Notes under the pieces: model-generated
Seen by the model: the letters and a program-made list of their open reading frames with translations, nothing else
Database searches by the model: none
What the model was told of the DNA's origin: nothing
Assembly: GCA_012934845.2 (NCBI GenBank)
Contig: WNNJ02001015.1
Location: 20,045-84,044, forward strand
DNA from: Pomphorhynchus laevis
Taxonomy: Eukaryota; Acanthocephala; Palaeacanthocephala; Echinorhynchida; Pomphorhynchidae
Direction: 5' to 3'
Length of the DNA: 64,000 nt
Part shown: in pieces, positions 23,041-35,704 of the stretch
How positions within the stretch are numbered: position 1 is the first letter of the stretch
How the letters are laid out: each line of letters begins with the position of its first letter
Position numbers and translations under genes: made by a program

Positions 23041-25215
23041 ATTAATGAATTAAATCAGCTAACTGAGTCTACGTATTGTTATATAATTATAAAATAAACA
23101 AAACATAATAATGCTAAATCAAAATTTAATAATTAAATAATAAAATTAATAATTGTTTTTAGATTTTCTATAATTTAAATCAAGTTAAAAAATAAAAATA
23201 AAAATAAAAATAAAACTAAAAAATAAAATTTAAAATAAACGTCATTTTTATGAATTGACTAATAAATAACAGACGTTGTATCAGAATAAGAATTAGAGGT
23301 CATCAGGAGGAACTGCTATGCTATCAGGTTTCGGCCCCTAACTCCTCTACCCAACATAGCAGCGGGGCCAAATACATGCTAATGATGTATTTCCTCTGAA
23401 ATAACTATCTAGTATCTTATTCTAATGCAAAGTATATTTTTTATTATCCATCCATAAAAATTCGCCACTTTAGAGTTTAAATTTATTCTTTATATTATTG
23501 TGTTGATTTATATATTTTACTATTTTCTGCTTGATGTTATTTTTATAGTAACCTAGTTTAAAATATGTATCTATAAAATTATTTAAATGATTTTGAAGAA
23601 AGCCAATATCATTACATATTGTTGCAATTCTTAAAATTTCATTATTTAATGTATTATATTTTATATTATATGGTATGCATGAATGCTCATGCAAAAAATG
23701 TTTCTTGTAAATTTAAATATGTCATCTTTACGATATAAATTAATAGTAGTTTTAGTTAATGTTAATTTAATGTTCATATCTAGATATACACCTTCTTTAT
23801 CATTAATATTGGTTTTGTTAAGAATAAGGCTTTCTGGATAAATGTGCTCACTAATTGAATAAAAATTATTAGAATTAAATACACATATATCATCAATGTA
23901 TCGAAACATATATTTCATATATTTATATTGTTTAGATTTAGTTTTTACACAGTTATGAACAAATTCATATTCTATAAAGCTTAAAAACAAGTCAGCTATA
24001 ATTGGGCTACTATTACCACCCATTGGAACACCTTTTACTTGTCTAAATATAGATGTCCCTACTTTTAAATAATTTTGATTTATCAAAATATTTAAGGATT
24101 CTATTAATTCAATTTTATCCATATATTTATATTTATTTGATGGTTTAATTTTTGTTAGATAGGCGTTATAATTATTATAACATATATATGTATATCTTTT
24201 TCCGAATATAAGGTTAATTAATTTTACTAACGCTTCTTTAATATCTACTAAATCTAGATTTGTATAAAGCGTACTAAAATCGTATGTATTTATATTTTGA
24301 AAATTTATTCCTTTTGTCTGTTCTAAAAATTCTTTTGTAGAATTAATACTGAAATAGTGTTTTATACCAGTATTAATTTCGATTACCTTGCAATATTTTT
24401 TAAAGTGTGCTTTAATTACTTTAAGTATTTTATTCATATAGACAGAAAGTGGTTTTAATGTACATTTAAACGCACTACATATTAACCTAGGTTTTATTGG
24501 ATTTTTATGTAATTTTGGATTCCAATATAATATAGGTATAGTTTTATTATCTAATTCAACCTTTATACCCTTTTTATCCATTATAGAACAGTGACTTGTA
24601 ATAATTGTTTCTAAACTCAACTCACTACGTTCATATGTTGGATTTACATTTAAATCATTAGAATTAACCTCTTTCATTAGTATATCATAATAAAGCTTTT
24701 TGCATATGAAGACAAAGTTATTACTAGCTTTATCAATAGTTGTTATTATATAGTTATCCTTTAATTTAGTAAGTTCTTTATACATATCTTTATTAATTTT
24801 ATCTTTCTTTTATAATTGTTTGTTATTTTCATTTTATTTTTAATTTTATCAAATATATAATCTTTACAAATGTTTATCTTAGATATATTCGAGCTTTCAC
24901 TATTAATCAGCTTACTAAAGTAATCATTTAAGTTATTATATAACGAACTGTAAATTTTATTTTTGTCGTTGTTGTTATTTAATCTATATTTATACCCTTT
25001 TGATAGCAGCTTTCTTAATTCACAATTTTCAATTAATTCTAGATTATGGGTACATATATGTTCATTTATTTTATCAAAACTAAGACTTTTACAATTGCAT
25101 TCTGTTTCCATTATGTTTCTAATATTATCGTTACATACTGATTTCAACTCTTTATTATAATTACAAATTTTCCTTGTGGCGCTAATATTTATATTATAGA
25201 AAACCATTATCATTG
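23041..25215 (-). mobile_element. Penelope-like element, copy B (longest RT)
   Basis: The 374-codon frame at 23661-24785 holds most of a PLE reverse transcriptase: TIDKASNNFVFICKK, the palm segment YWNPKLHKNPIKPRLICS, motif A TYDFSTLYTNLDL, motif B GVPMGGNSSPIIADLF and motif C FRYIDDICVF. A following frame at 23470-23694 covers the thumb-side tail, and 24761-25213 holds the N-terminal segment with a Cys pair (ECNCKS). The 3' part from 23041 repeats the family terminus and the structured region of copy A. The copy is broken in a few places. It lies in the liprin-beta intron, antisense to the gene. The 3' part and RT tail are nearly identical to copy A. Confidence 0.9.
23283..23423 (-). ncRNA. 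Hammerhead-like fold plus pseudoknot, second copy
   Basis: This is the same arrangement as at 1152-1291: outer arms AGAATAAGA/TCTTATTCT, CTGATGA, GAAA, hairpin TACAT/ATGTA, stem CTGCTATG/CATAGCAG and the crossing GGCCCC/GGGGCC pair. All paired elements are retained; the visible difference is a short insertion in a loop (CTCCTCTACCC for CTCTCTACCC). Confidence 0.5.
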
Positions 25216-25700
25216 CATGTTATAGCAATTCTTAAAATTTCATTATTTAATGTATTATATTTTATATATTATATAAAATATATATAATATCTTAATATTA
25301 TAATACCTCTTAATAGTTTTAATTGATTTAATATTATATGGTATGCATGAATGCTCATGCAGAAATATGTTTATTGTAAATTTAACCATGTAATTTATAC
25401 AATATAAATTAATGATAGTTTTAGTTAATGTTATTTTAATGTTCATATCTAGATATTTATATGTATAAATATATTCATTGTTTTCAATTAATTCTAGATT
25501 ATGGGTACATATATGTTCATTTATTTTATCAAAACTAAGACTTTTACAATTGCATTCTGTTTCCATTATGTTTCTAATATTATCGTTACATATTGATTTT
25601 AATTCTTTATTATAATTACAAATTTTTCGTCCTAATGGTGGTAGGAGTTTATACCTTATTTTAGGAATATATTTACTTAAATCTGATCCGATTATTTCTT
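25216..25700 (-). mobile_element. Rearranged PLE fragment
   Basis: This contains a PLE piece in which the N-terminal segment (ECNCKSLSFDKINEH) is followed directly by a C-terminal one (YLDMNIKITLTK…FLHEHSCIPYNI), so the middle of the RT is absent. Further right (about 25620-25690) is more N-terminal sequence related to the copy at 53.6 kb. It abuts copy B, so the two may be products of a single complex insertion. Confidence 0.7.
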
Positions 25701-25704
25701 TACT

Positions 25705-25880
25705 TTTAGAAATATATTATTTTTGTTAAAAATTTCACCCATTTTCTCACCTGCATATCCATCAAAGGAATTCGACATAACTTTTGTGGACTTCATTTAT
25801 TTCAGATAATGAACTGATTAATCATATCAGGTTACTGAGTCTACGTATATTAAATTATTTATAGATTAAACATAATAATA
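25705..25880. repeat. Diverged PLE-type terminal repeat
   Basis: The segment with CAGATAATGAACTGATTAAT and GGTTACTGAGTCTACGTATA recurs at about 26040-26215 and 61850-62025. GTTACTGAGTCTACRTAT is related to the PLE terminus CTAACTGAGTCTACGTAT, so this is a sister family or a non-autonomous derivative. Confidence 0.65.
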
Positions 25881-25906
25881 AATAAAAATTATAAAATTAT
25901 AAAATT

Positions 25907-27192
25907 ATTCCCATCTCTCTGGCATACTCAAATACTGTGCTACCATCTACAGAGAGCTTTACAAGTCCTCTTTTGATCATTCTAGACGTGCACAAAAATG
26001 TATAAAATACCAAACATTATCTTCTAAAAATTAATTCTATTTTATTAAAATTTTTACCCATTTTCTTCCCTACATATCTGCCATAGGAATTTGAAATACA
26101 ATATTTTTCGTGGGTTTTATCTATTTCAGATAATGAACTGATTAATCATATCAGGTTACTGAGTCTACATATATTAAATTATTTATAGATTAAACATAAT
26201 AAATAAAATAATAAAATAAAAATAAATCGTTTAATAATTGTATATAAGATTTTATATAACAAAATTTATTTAATTCATTTTATTTAATTAAACTTATAAT
26301 TAAAAATTTAAAATTGAAATTTGAATACAAAATTTAACAAAAACTTTATTTTAAATATAATTATTTTCAATTAAATTTTCGCCTCCTTTCCACCCAATAA
26401 TTTACAATTATCATTTATTTTTCATTTAATTAGATTTTACTAGTGAAATATTAAAATTAGAAAATAATTTTATATATTATTTATGATAAATTTCATCATA
26501 AAAAACTCTATCATAAACTTTTGTTAATAAAAAAGTTTATAATCACAGTTTGTGAAAAATGGTTTTATTATGCAGCTAGTAAGTGGTTAAATATAATTTT
26601 ATCCAGTTTTGCTGATACTTCTCCAAAATTAAAACCAAAAATTAAAATGGAAAATGGTTATATTTTTCCAATAGTGATCGTATATCCTTGAACATCAAGG
26701 TTATCACATATGATTAATCTCAAATTGATGACATTTAGATCAAAATAATCTGATATTTTGGAACCAAAATATGTTTAACGCATCGATAAAATTTCTACAT
26801 TTTGTAATTTCGCCATTAAGCAGATATGAACAATTAGCGAATTTTATGTTATAGGAAATTGTAAAAAAGGAATAGACTTATGATGAGTGCATTAAATAGT
26901 TACAATTCTTAATCTCAGGCATCTTGATGAAACTGAATTCGTGCTGATTACGAAAAAGTGTCGATCAATCAGCCGAATTTAGAATTAAACACCAACACCA
27001 CCCATTACTCTCTTTCACCCTGGCTTCAGATCGTCTTTGGCGGGTTTGATGTTATTGACGAAAATTATGGTTCTATTTGACATTAAAAATACATCTGTAT
27101 GACGCAGTTACGTGCTCAAAGTGGTAACGTTTCGATCTCTGAATATAAGGTCTATTCTAGGGTAACCTATAAATATTGACTTGAAAAAGGGA
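25907..27192. repeat. 1.29-kb duplicated block, copy 1
   Basis: The sequence from ATTCCCATCTCTCTGGCATA to GGGATATAAAATAA is repeated nearly base for base at 61705-62998 in the same orientation; I noticed one substitution (AAAAAAGG against TATAAAAGG near 26868/62660). It begins with the N-terminal end of a Merlin-like transposase (minus strand), then carries the PLE-type terminal repeat, then about 1 kb without open frames. The near identity implies a recent duplication or a recently active composite element. Confidence 0.9.
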
Positions 27193-27284
27193 TATAAAAT
27201 AACAAAAACTTTGTTTTAAATATAATTATTTTCAATAAAAAATAATTTATTGAAATAAATTACTTCATTTTCAATTAATTAGTG

Positions 27285-27365
27285 GTGAGCTGTCCATCGT
27301 TTTGATTTCGAGTGATTAAATTGTATTTTGTCTTTATTGTCATTGTCGTTGTTTTGGAATTTATT
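27285..27365. mobile_element. Short LINE-derived fragment
   Basis: GTCCATCGTTTTGATTTC … TTATTGTCATTGTNGTTG matches 18003-18080 in the leader of the decayed LINE, same strand, with moderate divergence. Confidence 0.5.
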
Positions 27366-27599
27366 GATTTCAATTAGTGTTTATTGATCCTGCTCCAAAT
27401 TGCAAAGAATTTTAATAAGTAAAATTGCCAAATACGTCAATGAAATAAACGTTTTAAAATATTATAAAAAATAAAGCACGATCAACATCAATTATTTTTA
27501 AACATATTTATTATTAATGATTATTATTGGAAATTATTATCGAGTCTGGCTACTCAATTCCAATTAAACAGTTTAAATTATTTAGAATTTTGGATCAAT

Positions 27600-27930
27600 A
27601 AAATACTATTTTATTTTATATATTTCGCTATCAGCTGATAGCATCACCAGAAAACAACACATGCATTTTTTGTACGTTTGTAAATTGTACGTTTTGTTTT
27701 GAGTGTTGAAGCTAGTGAAATATAAAAATAAACTTGTGTTCATTGATCCTTTATTTTTTAAATTAATATAATATTATTAATTTAATAATAATTATTAAAT
27801 TATACGTTTCGGCAATTTTAATCATTTTGAATTTCGGAGCAGACTCAATAAACCACTTATTTATTTTTATATTCCGCTAGCTGCCGGTAACATCATCAGC
27901 TAAACAAAACGTGCACATCATGTTTTGTTC
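27600..27930. repeat. Three-unit repeat with hammerhead-like cores
   Basis: Three related ~90-bp units share the order ACGTTTTGTTT, CTGATGA-T-hairpin, GCGAAATATAAAAATAAA and TTTATTGATCC. On the minus strand 27650-27623 reads CTGGTGA, T, GCTATC-AGCT-GATAGC (perfect 6-bp stem), GAAA. On the minus strand 27899-27872 reads CTGATGA, T, GTTACC-GGCA-GCTAGC (5 of 6 pairs), GGAA. A + strand unit at about 27690-27755 lacks the core but keeps the flanks, so the units form a fold-back. This resembles the ends of PLE-family elements. Confidence 0.6.
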
Positions 27931-28984
27931 ATCATATAAGTTATTATTTTTTATAATTTCAAATATATAAACTATAAATTATCATTTTAAATGATTTTAA
28001 ATATAAACTTAATTATCCTATAATTTGCTTTTATTTTTTGTAATTCTTTGCTATTATCTAGTCAAACAAAAATTAATGGATTTCATAATTCGTTGAGGTA
28101 ATTCCTTCGAATATTGAATCGACTACTGTTCCATATGACATTATATAACATCAAACACTTTTTAATAGCATTTTCATGAAGATACAATTACATCAAGATA
28201 TACTTTAGCCATGAAAGTTGTTATTCGTGATATTTGTGATAACTTTTGAAATTTGAATTTCAAAATTGAAATATTTTAAAAATATATTTCGTAAATATTC
28301 ACATATTTGTGTTATTTTATTCATCTTTTCCAGAAGTTACAATACAAAAAAACAGTGCTTACCTTGATTATCTTAAAAAAAATTAACCAGAATCAGACGG
28401 ATGCGCTACTGCGTGTTCACATGTAAATTGTCGATAATTATGTGATATTATTAGCGCACTTAATATAATTAATTGTAACTAAGTTTACAAAAATATTTAG
28501 TATATTTAAATATATTAAAGTATATATTAATATATTTAATATATAAATATATTAAATATTTAAATATATATAAGTTTACAAAATTCAATTTTGTTGAATG
28601 ATATTTATAAATATAGTCATACTTTAATTATGATTAAGTCACATATTTATCAAGCAGAATATTGAAATTACTAAGGACAACCATAACATAATAGATCAAT
28701 TTGCAATCTAAAGTAAAAAGCAACTCAAAAGTGAACAAAAACAAATTATAATTATTTAAACGATGATTTATCCGCTCCTGCTACTCTTAATTAAAATATA
28801 CTAATCAGCAAGATTGATTTATTACGAAAAAACACGGTTTTGTCACCGATACTGTAAAATTTAGATATAAATTTAGTATCTAAAAATTTAGATATTCATC
28901 TGTCGAGTATTTTTATCTGTTGCCTTAATTACTATATAAATAATAATTTTTAAAAATTATTATGAATATAATAATATTTTATAA
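27931..28984. other. Intron, AT-rich, no gene
   Basis: Only AT-rich sequence with ATATTTAAATATA-type simple repeats (about 28490-28570). Nothing coding. Confidence 0.4.
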
Positions 28985-29265
28985 TAGCAGTTCCTCCTGA
29001 TGACTAGCAGTTCCTCCTGATGCATAGCAGTTCCTCCTGATGACCTCTAATTCTCATTATGTGACAATGCCTCTTATTTATTAGTCAATTCATAAAAATT
29101 AACTTTTTAAATTTCAATGTTTTATTTTAACTTGATATAAATTAAAGAAAATCTAAAAACTATTATTAACTTTAATATTTAATTATTAAATTTTGATTTA
29201 GCATTATTATGTTTTGTTTATTTTATAATTATATTAAATACGTAGACTCAGTTAGCTGATTTGAT
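28985..29265 (+). mobile_element. PLE 3' terminus, opposite orientation, triplicated motif
   Basis: The block AGCAGTTCCTCCTGATG occurs three times in a row (28985-29043), followed by the PLE 3' sequence (ACCTCTAATTCTC, TTATTAGTCAATTCATAAAAA, ACGTAGACTCAGTTAGCTGA) in reverse orientation to copies A and B. Only the terminus is present. The repeated block carries the CTGATGA strand of the proposed ribozyme without its partner strands. Confidence 0.8.
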
Positions 29266-31738
29266 TTATCATAATATTTTATTATAATTTTTATAATAAT
29301 TTTTATAAATTATTGATTTTTAAAAGTGTCTATTTTTTGGAACAAAAACATTACTTTAAGTTCCAATTAAATTCAAATATTAAGCGAAAGTCATTTAGAT
29401 TGAATTGTCGTTTTACAATTTGCAACGTTTATTTGAAATTTATAACTTTTATCACTTCGACACAATCAGCGTTTTTTATTTTGGGGATATTGACTTCAAA
29501 GTAAAACCTAGGCTTCAAAACTCGCAATTTCTGCACTATATATATTAAAAATATGTTTCAAATTCACACATTAAGCGGAAATACTTATGGTTCATTGTCA
29601 TACTAACATTTGAGTCATCAGTAGTGCATTGTACTACCCACAGCGAGGTAGCAGCGCAGTAAATTAAAAAGTCAAAGCACGACATCTTTATTTTGGTATT
29701 TAGAATCGTCCTTTTCCACGAAAAACTTTCGTATGTGAAAGTTTTGAAATTGATATGCACTATTTCAAGAACATATGACGTAACAATTGCAATGTTGGTA
29801 TCGTTTCCTTAAAGTGTAAGTTGAAAAGTAGGTCGTCGTAATTCGCGTACATTTAGGGCAAGTAGCAAATGGTCATGTCGTTGTGTGTTGTACACACAAG
29901 TGTACATACTTAATGTCATTTATACACTTGTTGTCTTTTATATGATAATGTGCCTTATGCGTACGTATTAGTCATTAATTTACAAAATTTACAAAAGCTA
30001 AAGTTACTTTTATTTGCTGTTAGTCCATTAAAATTCACGATTTTTACGAAATCATCATAAAAGAATATATAATTTGCCTATTAATTTAAGCATGCATTTT
30101 AAACTGTGGTAATCGATTGCCGATTTTCGTTTTCCAATGCATGATACTTGAGTGTTCGATAATAAAGATTTTGAGATATTTCTAATTTACAATAAGTTTC
30201 GTCTGTTTTTCCATTTCCATACAGAACTACAACATTCTAAAAAGAAATGTATAAAATATATACAAAAAGGCCTGTCCAGAACATATCACATCAATTTAAT
30301 TTAATGATATAACGATATAAAATTGGTTGTTACAAATCGTTATCGTCTGTGAATTCTAGGAGATTTATACTCTATGGTCCCTCAAGTTTACGGAAAGTTT
30401 TGAAAATGCAATTTTACGCATTTGCTTGCCCTTTTAATGCTCTACTAGATTCAGTGAAGGTTGCGTAGATTTATTGTGGCCTTAAAAATACATGTTAGTA
30501 GCATCCATTAATTAAATATACACTTTCAAGTTAAGAAATCAAAATGATTTTAAAGACCTTAAATGTTATATTAACCAAGATATGTTTATGTTAGACGCAA
30601 ATTGTATACAGCTTCACAGCTATTTATTTATCTAGAATATTATTTTAAACTTTATATACATAATCTAATATCCTTTTTATTTTTGATTAAAATGTGTTAT
30701 AAGTATACACCTTTAAATTAAAAAGGATGTGTTACTATGTAACACATCTTTTAAAGATATATAATATCATTTTTAATAAAGATGATATAAAATTCGTTGT
30801 CCCCTTTATTAGACAGAAAGAAACAACATTAACAAATAAATATAACCTTGCTATCCACAACTAACAATTCAAATAATAACTATGAGTTTTATCATCGAAA
30901 ATACTAAACATATCGAGCGAAAGATGTATAGTTTAAATCTTAAGTCAATCAATTTTACAGTTATATTTTATCGAGGTAGTAGCTGCTAATCTATTGAATA
31001 GTCAGCAGTGTCGACTAATCCTCGGCTTACATTGTATTTTAAATAAAAGCTATATAATATATATTTAATTTATAATAGTTTTATTTCTAAAACTGTAGTA
31101 TTCAGTACACGCTGTAATGCCATCTTTGACATATTAGCAAACTTAGACAACTGATTGATTAATAGCATCAAAGATATTTACGATATGCGAAGTTTCGTAG
31201 CATCCGGTTTTAAATGAATCATACTATTTGTGTAATATAATTTTAGTTAAATTTTAGGTAGTGATAAAGTGGGAATAGAAGTTTATAAAAATTCAATATG
31301 TAAAAAATGTTAAAATACGGAACAAAATATTTTTTTACTATAAAATACACGAGTAATATGAATTATTCAAGCACATTGGTTGAATGTGTTTTAATAATTT
31401 TGAGATCAAAGATCATAAGTGACAGTTTGGATCTTTGCCTAACGAACACTAATTCGATGTGTGAATAGCAGCTATTTTGTTAAAATGGCCGATCACTATT
31501 GCTCTAATGTTACACGTAGACCAAAAATTAATTCATCAATTGATTCTAGAATTAATCATTATATATGTGTACTTTAAAACTGATGGAAACGTAACACATC
31601 TCCATAAAGGTGTTTGACTACTTTAAATGTAAATCTGAAATTTTGAACAAATCCAGGCTACTATAACCCAGTTTAACATGGCAAGACAGATTTTGGTTCT
31701 TTCCTTTATTTAATTTTTAGCATTTCATACTTATATAA
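29266..31738. other. Intron, AT-rich, no gene
   Basis: Small open frames (29313-29504, 29545-29760) show no domain or splice frame. A hairpin GGATGTGTTAC/GTAACACATC lies at about 30724-30750. Nothing else is supported. Confidence 0.4.
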
Positions 31739-31932
31739 ATTTACAGGAACGAAGAAAATGAGTGAGTAAAATTGATTTTTTTCCAAAATGGTCACTATAT
31801 TTTGATAGCTCCCGGTATCATCTTCAGGAATTACGAAAATATAACTCCTGAATTTGATGATGGGATCTATCGAAATATAGTAACATTTTTGGAATAAAAC
31901 CTTTTTACTCACATAATTTGTTCCTGTAAATT
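31739..31932. repeat. Palindromic element with two facing hammerhead-like modules
   Basis: The two ~95-bp halves are inverted repeats of each other (AATTTACAGGAAC at the left end, GTTCCTGTAAATT at the right), roughly 80% alike by eye. The minus strand of the left half reads CTGAAGA (31827-31821), T, GATACC-GGGA-GCTATC, then AAAATATAG. The + strand of the right half reads TTGATGA (31854-31860), T, a shortened stem, GAAATATAG. Both therefore derive from one CTGATGA-T-stem-GAAATATAG unit. An open frame across it (31706-31912, minus) is a by-product. Confidence 0.65.
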
Positions 31933-34900
31933 ATGAGATTTAAGAAGAACGGAATGAATATTTGTTATACTTCATAATTGTTCGAATTTTAATGAAAAAG
32001 GTGGAAAATGCTAACAAATGCTAACATTCCAAGTTAAACGTCGTAGTCAGACTTTTAAAAATATTTGTTTTTTTTTTATTTTGTCACATTTTGTTTGATT
32101 CCAGATTTACTAATAATGGTTTATTTAATAAGGATTTACAATATCGACTATATTAGCAAATTGTAAAAACTAAATATGCTGAGCTTATTTTCTCAATTAA
32201 TTTACAACAACGATAGAGTAAAACACATTTCTCTGCATTGCATATGTAAAAAGGTCACCTTAAGGATTTTATCTGGCAAATGGGTATATTTGTCCTACAA
32301 ATGTATATATGTAGAACATGCATTCGGCATTTTGCCTATTAACCAATTGTTATTAGTCCAATTGTTATTTTATGTATTTCACCGAGATCGATTGAAGAAG
32401 AATATCCCTTTTTGTACGTCAACATGTATGCGTCTGCCATTAGCAACCGTGCTTTAAAATCACCTACGATTTTAGTAAATTAAAGGTCTATGTTTATATA
32501 TCTTATCAAAAACATCTGTTACATGAAATGGAACTTTATATGTAAATGGATAAAATTTATTTTCGAACTTAAGACTTTGTAAGCACATAACAAGAATATA
32601 TATGACCCTTCTGGCTTATATTTCGGTCGTTATCAGATCTTACGATAGATATGAACTAATATGGTATTTATTCGGCTTAAATTGACATGTTAGTGCGCAA
32701 CGTGTATATACGAAATTGAACAGTCTTGTTGCATTTAACCAAATGCAGATATTATCTGCTTGAAATAATTACATATTGTCGTAAGAAACATTTGCAAAAT
32801 ATTATTCTCTTTTTAAATTACCTGTAGAGTATAATTTATGTGTCTACTACGTGATGACAACAAACGTTGACATGATGGTGATGTCTGAAGTTCACCATCC
32901 AGTTCAGCCATAAAACATTAGGATAAGAAAGAGAAACCTTTGACACATAAAGTAGTGTTCTAGTACTTTGCTATAAGTTTGTTGTACAAGCTTATTCGTC
33001 AAATATCAAACAGGAACGTTCTAGATCTATTCAATGAAATGCGTTTCATCAATACTCGTTTTCTATGGGAATTGGCACTAGTTGTACCCGCGATAATAGT
33101 CACAGTGAACCATCCGTCAATGTTGTTCGCGTAAGTAACAGCTCTTGTAAATGTGGATACACTACGTACGAAATATTCAAAGAAAGCAAGAAAAAACATA
33201 AACTTTTTTCTGATAATAAAAATCGGTCATCCTGTTTCCCTTCGATAATAGCGTTAAAGTTCATTAACCGCACTTATAGGCTAATTCGTGCAAATTCCGG
33301 AAGCGTTTGTCAATATGATGATAATTTCTGCCGAGGAAGCAGCAATCGGTCAACAACATTGTCATGTAAAGAGCAAAACCAAAAAAATTGGTCGTCAACT
33401 TTACAAAAGTTAAGGTTTGTCTGTAATTATGTTTTATTTCGGAATTTGCAACCTGAATTATTAAACTTATTTAGGCTTACGTGATGAGTTATATTTTAAA
33501 TATTAGGTAAATTATATAATAAACTTAATTTGGTACATACATTGTGTTAGTTATACACTTGAGATAACATTCCATGTTCCCTTAGAAGTGAAAATTCTGT
33601 CAAAGTTATTTTTCTTGAAAATAAATTCTTTTAATATCTCAATTGCGAAATTAATGCTTATATCATATGTTAATCTATAATGAAAAATTATGGTTTAAAA
33701 CAACTTATCACTAACTTTGGTAATGGCTAGCCGGTATGCTTCCGAAAATTAGGAAATAAATAATAATTAGAAATAAATAATTAATTTTTTTATAATTGAT
33801 ATGCTTTATAATAAAGACATTATAATAGGAATTATTAAAATTTTATAAAAAATAAGTTAATAATTTAAAATTATTTTCTATCAATTATTAAAAATATTTT
33901 ATTATTTAATTATAAATTTTTTTACTTTAATAATATTTTTTCAATAATATAAACCAAGGCTCCCGCAAATGGGCCTTATAAAAAGAGTTCATTTAAAAAT
34001 ACAAATTTAACAAAAATTTGTATTTTGGTTAAAAATCTGTAGGTTCGTTGGACTTTCGATGCCTGTAATTTCGCCATTCGCTTAAAGATTAATTGTGCTT
34101 CACTACTTAATTATATTCACTATTTAATTATAATAAAAATAATAGTTAAAATTATTATTTATTATTATTTTATTATTTTATTATAAATTATATTTTATAA
34201 ATTATATTTTACATTATTTTCTATCAATTAACAGATTAACAAATAATTAATTATTGACATTATTTTGAAGTATAAATTTCTGGTCACTGTTTTCTCATTG
34301 AAATTTAATTAACTATTAATTTGTATTAATAACCAATTGATTTAATATTAATTACGAAGTATAAATTCCATTAAAAATTTCTAAAGTTTAACATCTAATA
34401 TCCAAAATGGCAAAAGTTGATTTCTGGTTACCTATTGATTCTGCAGTTTTTCATTCGAAAATTACAACTACGTAAAATTTCATGAGAAACTAAAGTTTAC
34501 ACAAACCTTTAAACCTTTGTAAGCAAATCAATCGACTTAAAACTAAACACACATTTATAATTACATGTTACTTAAGGCAGAGAATTTAAATGCGTTACTG
34601 AGGACTGTGTCCGACGAATCGACATTTGCAATTTAATATTTAGTAAATATTGTATTTGGGTCTGAAGAGGCAAAAGTAGCTGCTAAATGGACGCTATGCT
34701 TTTTTACAAATGAGGAATATCCTTAGTATTTAAACAAATAATTCTTTGATGGAAAGCGCGATAAATTTAATACATGCTAAATTAAAGTTATATTATAATT
34801 GCATTGGAGAAATAAAAGCATTAAAATTTGTAAATTTTGACTTGGCGTTATTGTTAGGTTATTATACATTTTATTAAAAAAATTTCACAGTTGTATTATT

Positions 34901-34974
34901 TAATCACTAAATTTCAGATTTTGTAGTTTTCTCATACCTGTTACAATTACAGCTTTTATTTACTTTTTGTTTAG
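31933..34974. other. Intron, no supported gene
   Basis: Open frames at 32176-32457 and 33065-33484 (+) have no domain that I recognise. A segment 33014-33130 is bounded by CAAACAG and GTAAGT with compatible phase but reads as a hydrophobic peptide unlike liprin. The rest is AT-rich. Confidence 0.35.
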
Positions 34975-35125
34975 TCCGGTAGAAGTTGCTTTTGGTGCGT
35001 GGACTAGAGATCAGGTATGCGCCTGGCTAGCTGGAATCGGACTAGAAATGTATGTACCGGAATGTCATTCATGGTTAAAAAATGGCCTAGAACTTATTAA
35101 TGCGAGTTCTCATACTCTTGAAAAA
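34975..35125 (+). CDS. Liprin-beta: Liprin-beta exon: SAM1, first part
   Basis: The exon is bounded by TTGTTTAG and GTAATT. It reads AFGAWTRDQVCAWLAGIGLE… and ends …SSHTLEK, matching the first helices of SAM1 of liprin-beta (human …FAKWTKEQVCNWLMEQGLGSY…LEKELG). SAM1 is part of the tandem SAM array through which liprin-betas bind liprin-alpha and act as cytoplasmic scaffolds at synapses and cell edges. It begins with one base of a split codon and ends at a codon boundary; the next exon starts with ELGMK, completing LEK-ELG. Confidence 0.95.
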
Positions 35126-35344
35126 GTAATTATATAAAAATAATCATGATTAATAATCATGAGTCATCGACTTGATCTTTCTTTTAAAAATATTTTTACT
35201 ACATTTATTAGAATAAAATTATAGTTTATTTCATCAATTTATATTAAATTTAATCATTTAAAAATTAAATAATTTTTTAAACTATATACGTAAGCAATTT
35301 GGTCTATATAATAATGCTATGGGTAAAATTGTTGGAGGATAATA

Positions 35345-35623
35345 TTGGAATTTAAACTGATTTCAAAAAGTAATTCTGTTAATGAATATATTGAGATGCA
35401 TTGTTTAACATCTCAGGCTATCAATTATAAACATTTAAACAATTGCTGCAAAATGAATCGTTTCCGGTCAAAAGGGATCGAATGCTGTGAACATTTTCAA
35501 AGACTCGTGGATCCACAAATAAAGAATGTGGAGTTCAAAGAATTTTTGGTAAACTTTGGAGTTCGATTAGAACAATATTCTAGCAATGAAAGTGTGCTGA
35601 AAATTCGATTGTCAATCAGATAG
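35345..35623 (+). other. Open frame in intron, unrecognised
   Basis: A 92-codon frame without a recognisable domain or good splice sites. It is Cys- and Asn-rich and lies just before a PLE fragment. It may be chance in an AT-rich intron. Confidence 0.15.
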
Positions 35624-35704
35624 TATGATGAATTCAAAATGCATCATATATATAATTATCGTTAAATTGATTACTAGGATCCATTATTTGAATACAAATT
35701 TACA

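Noticed and set aside
33014-33130. Possible extra liprin-beta exon between CAAACAG and GTAAGT, phase-compatible
   Set aside because: The peptide in the needed frame is hydrophobic and unlike any liprin segment; the exon at 19789 can join 34975 directly.
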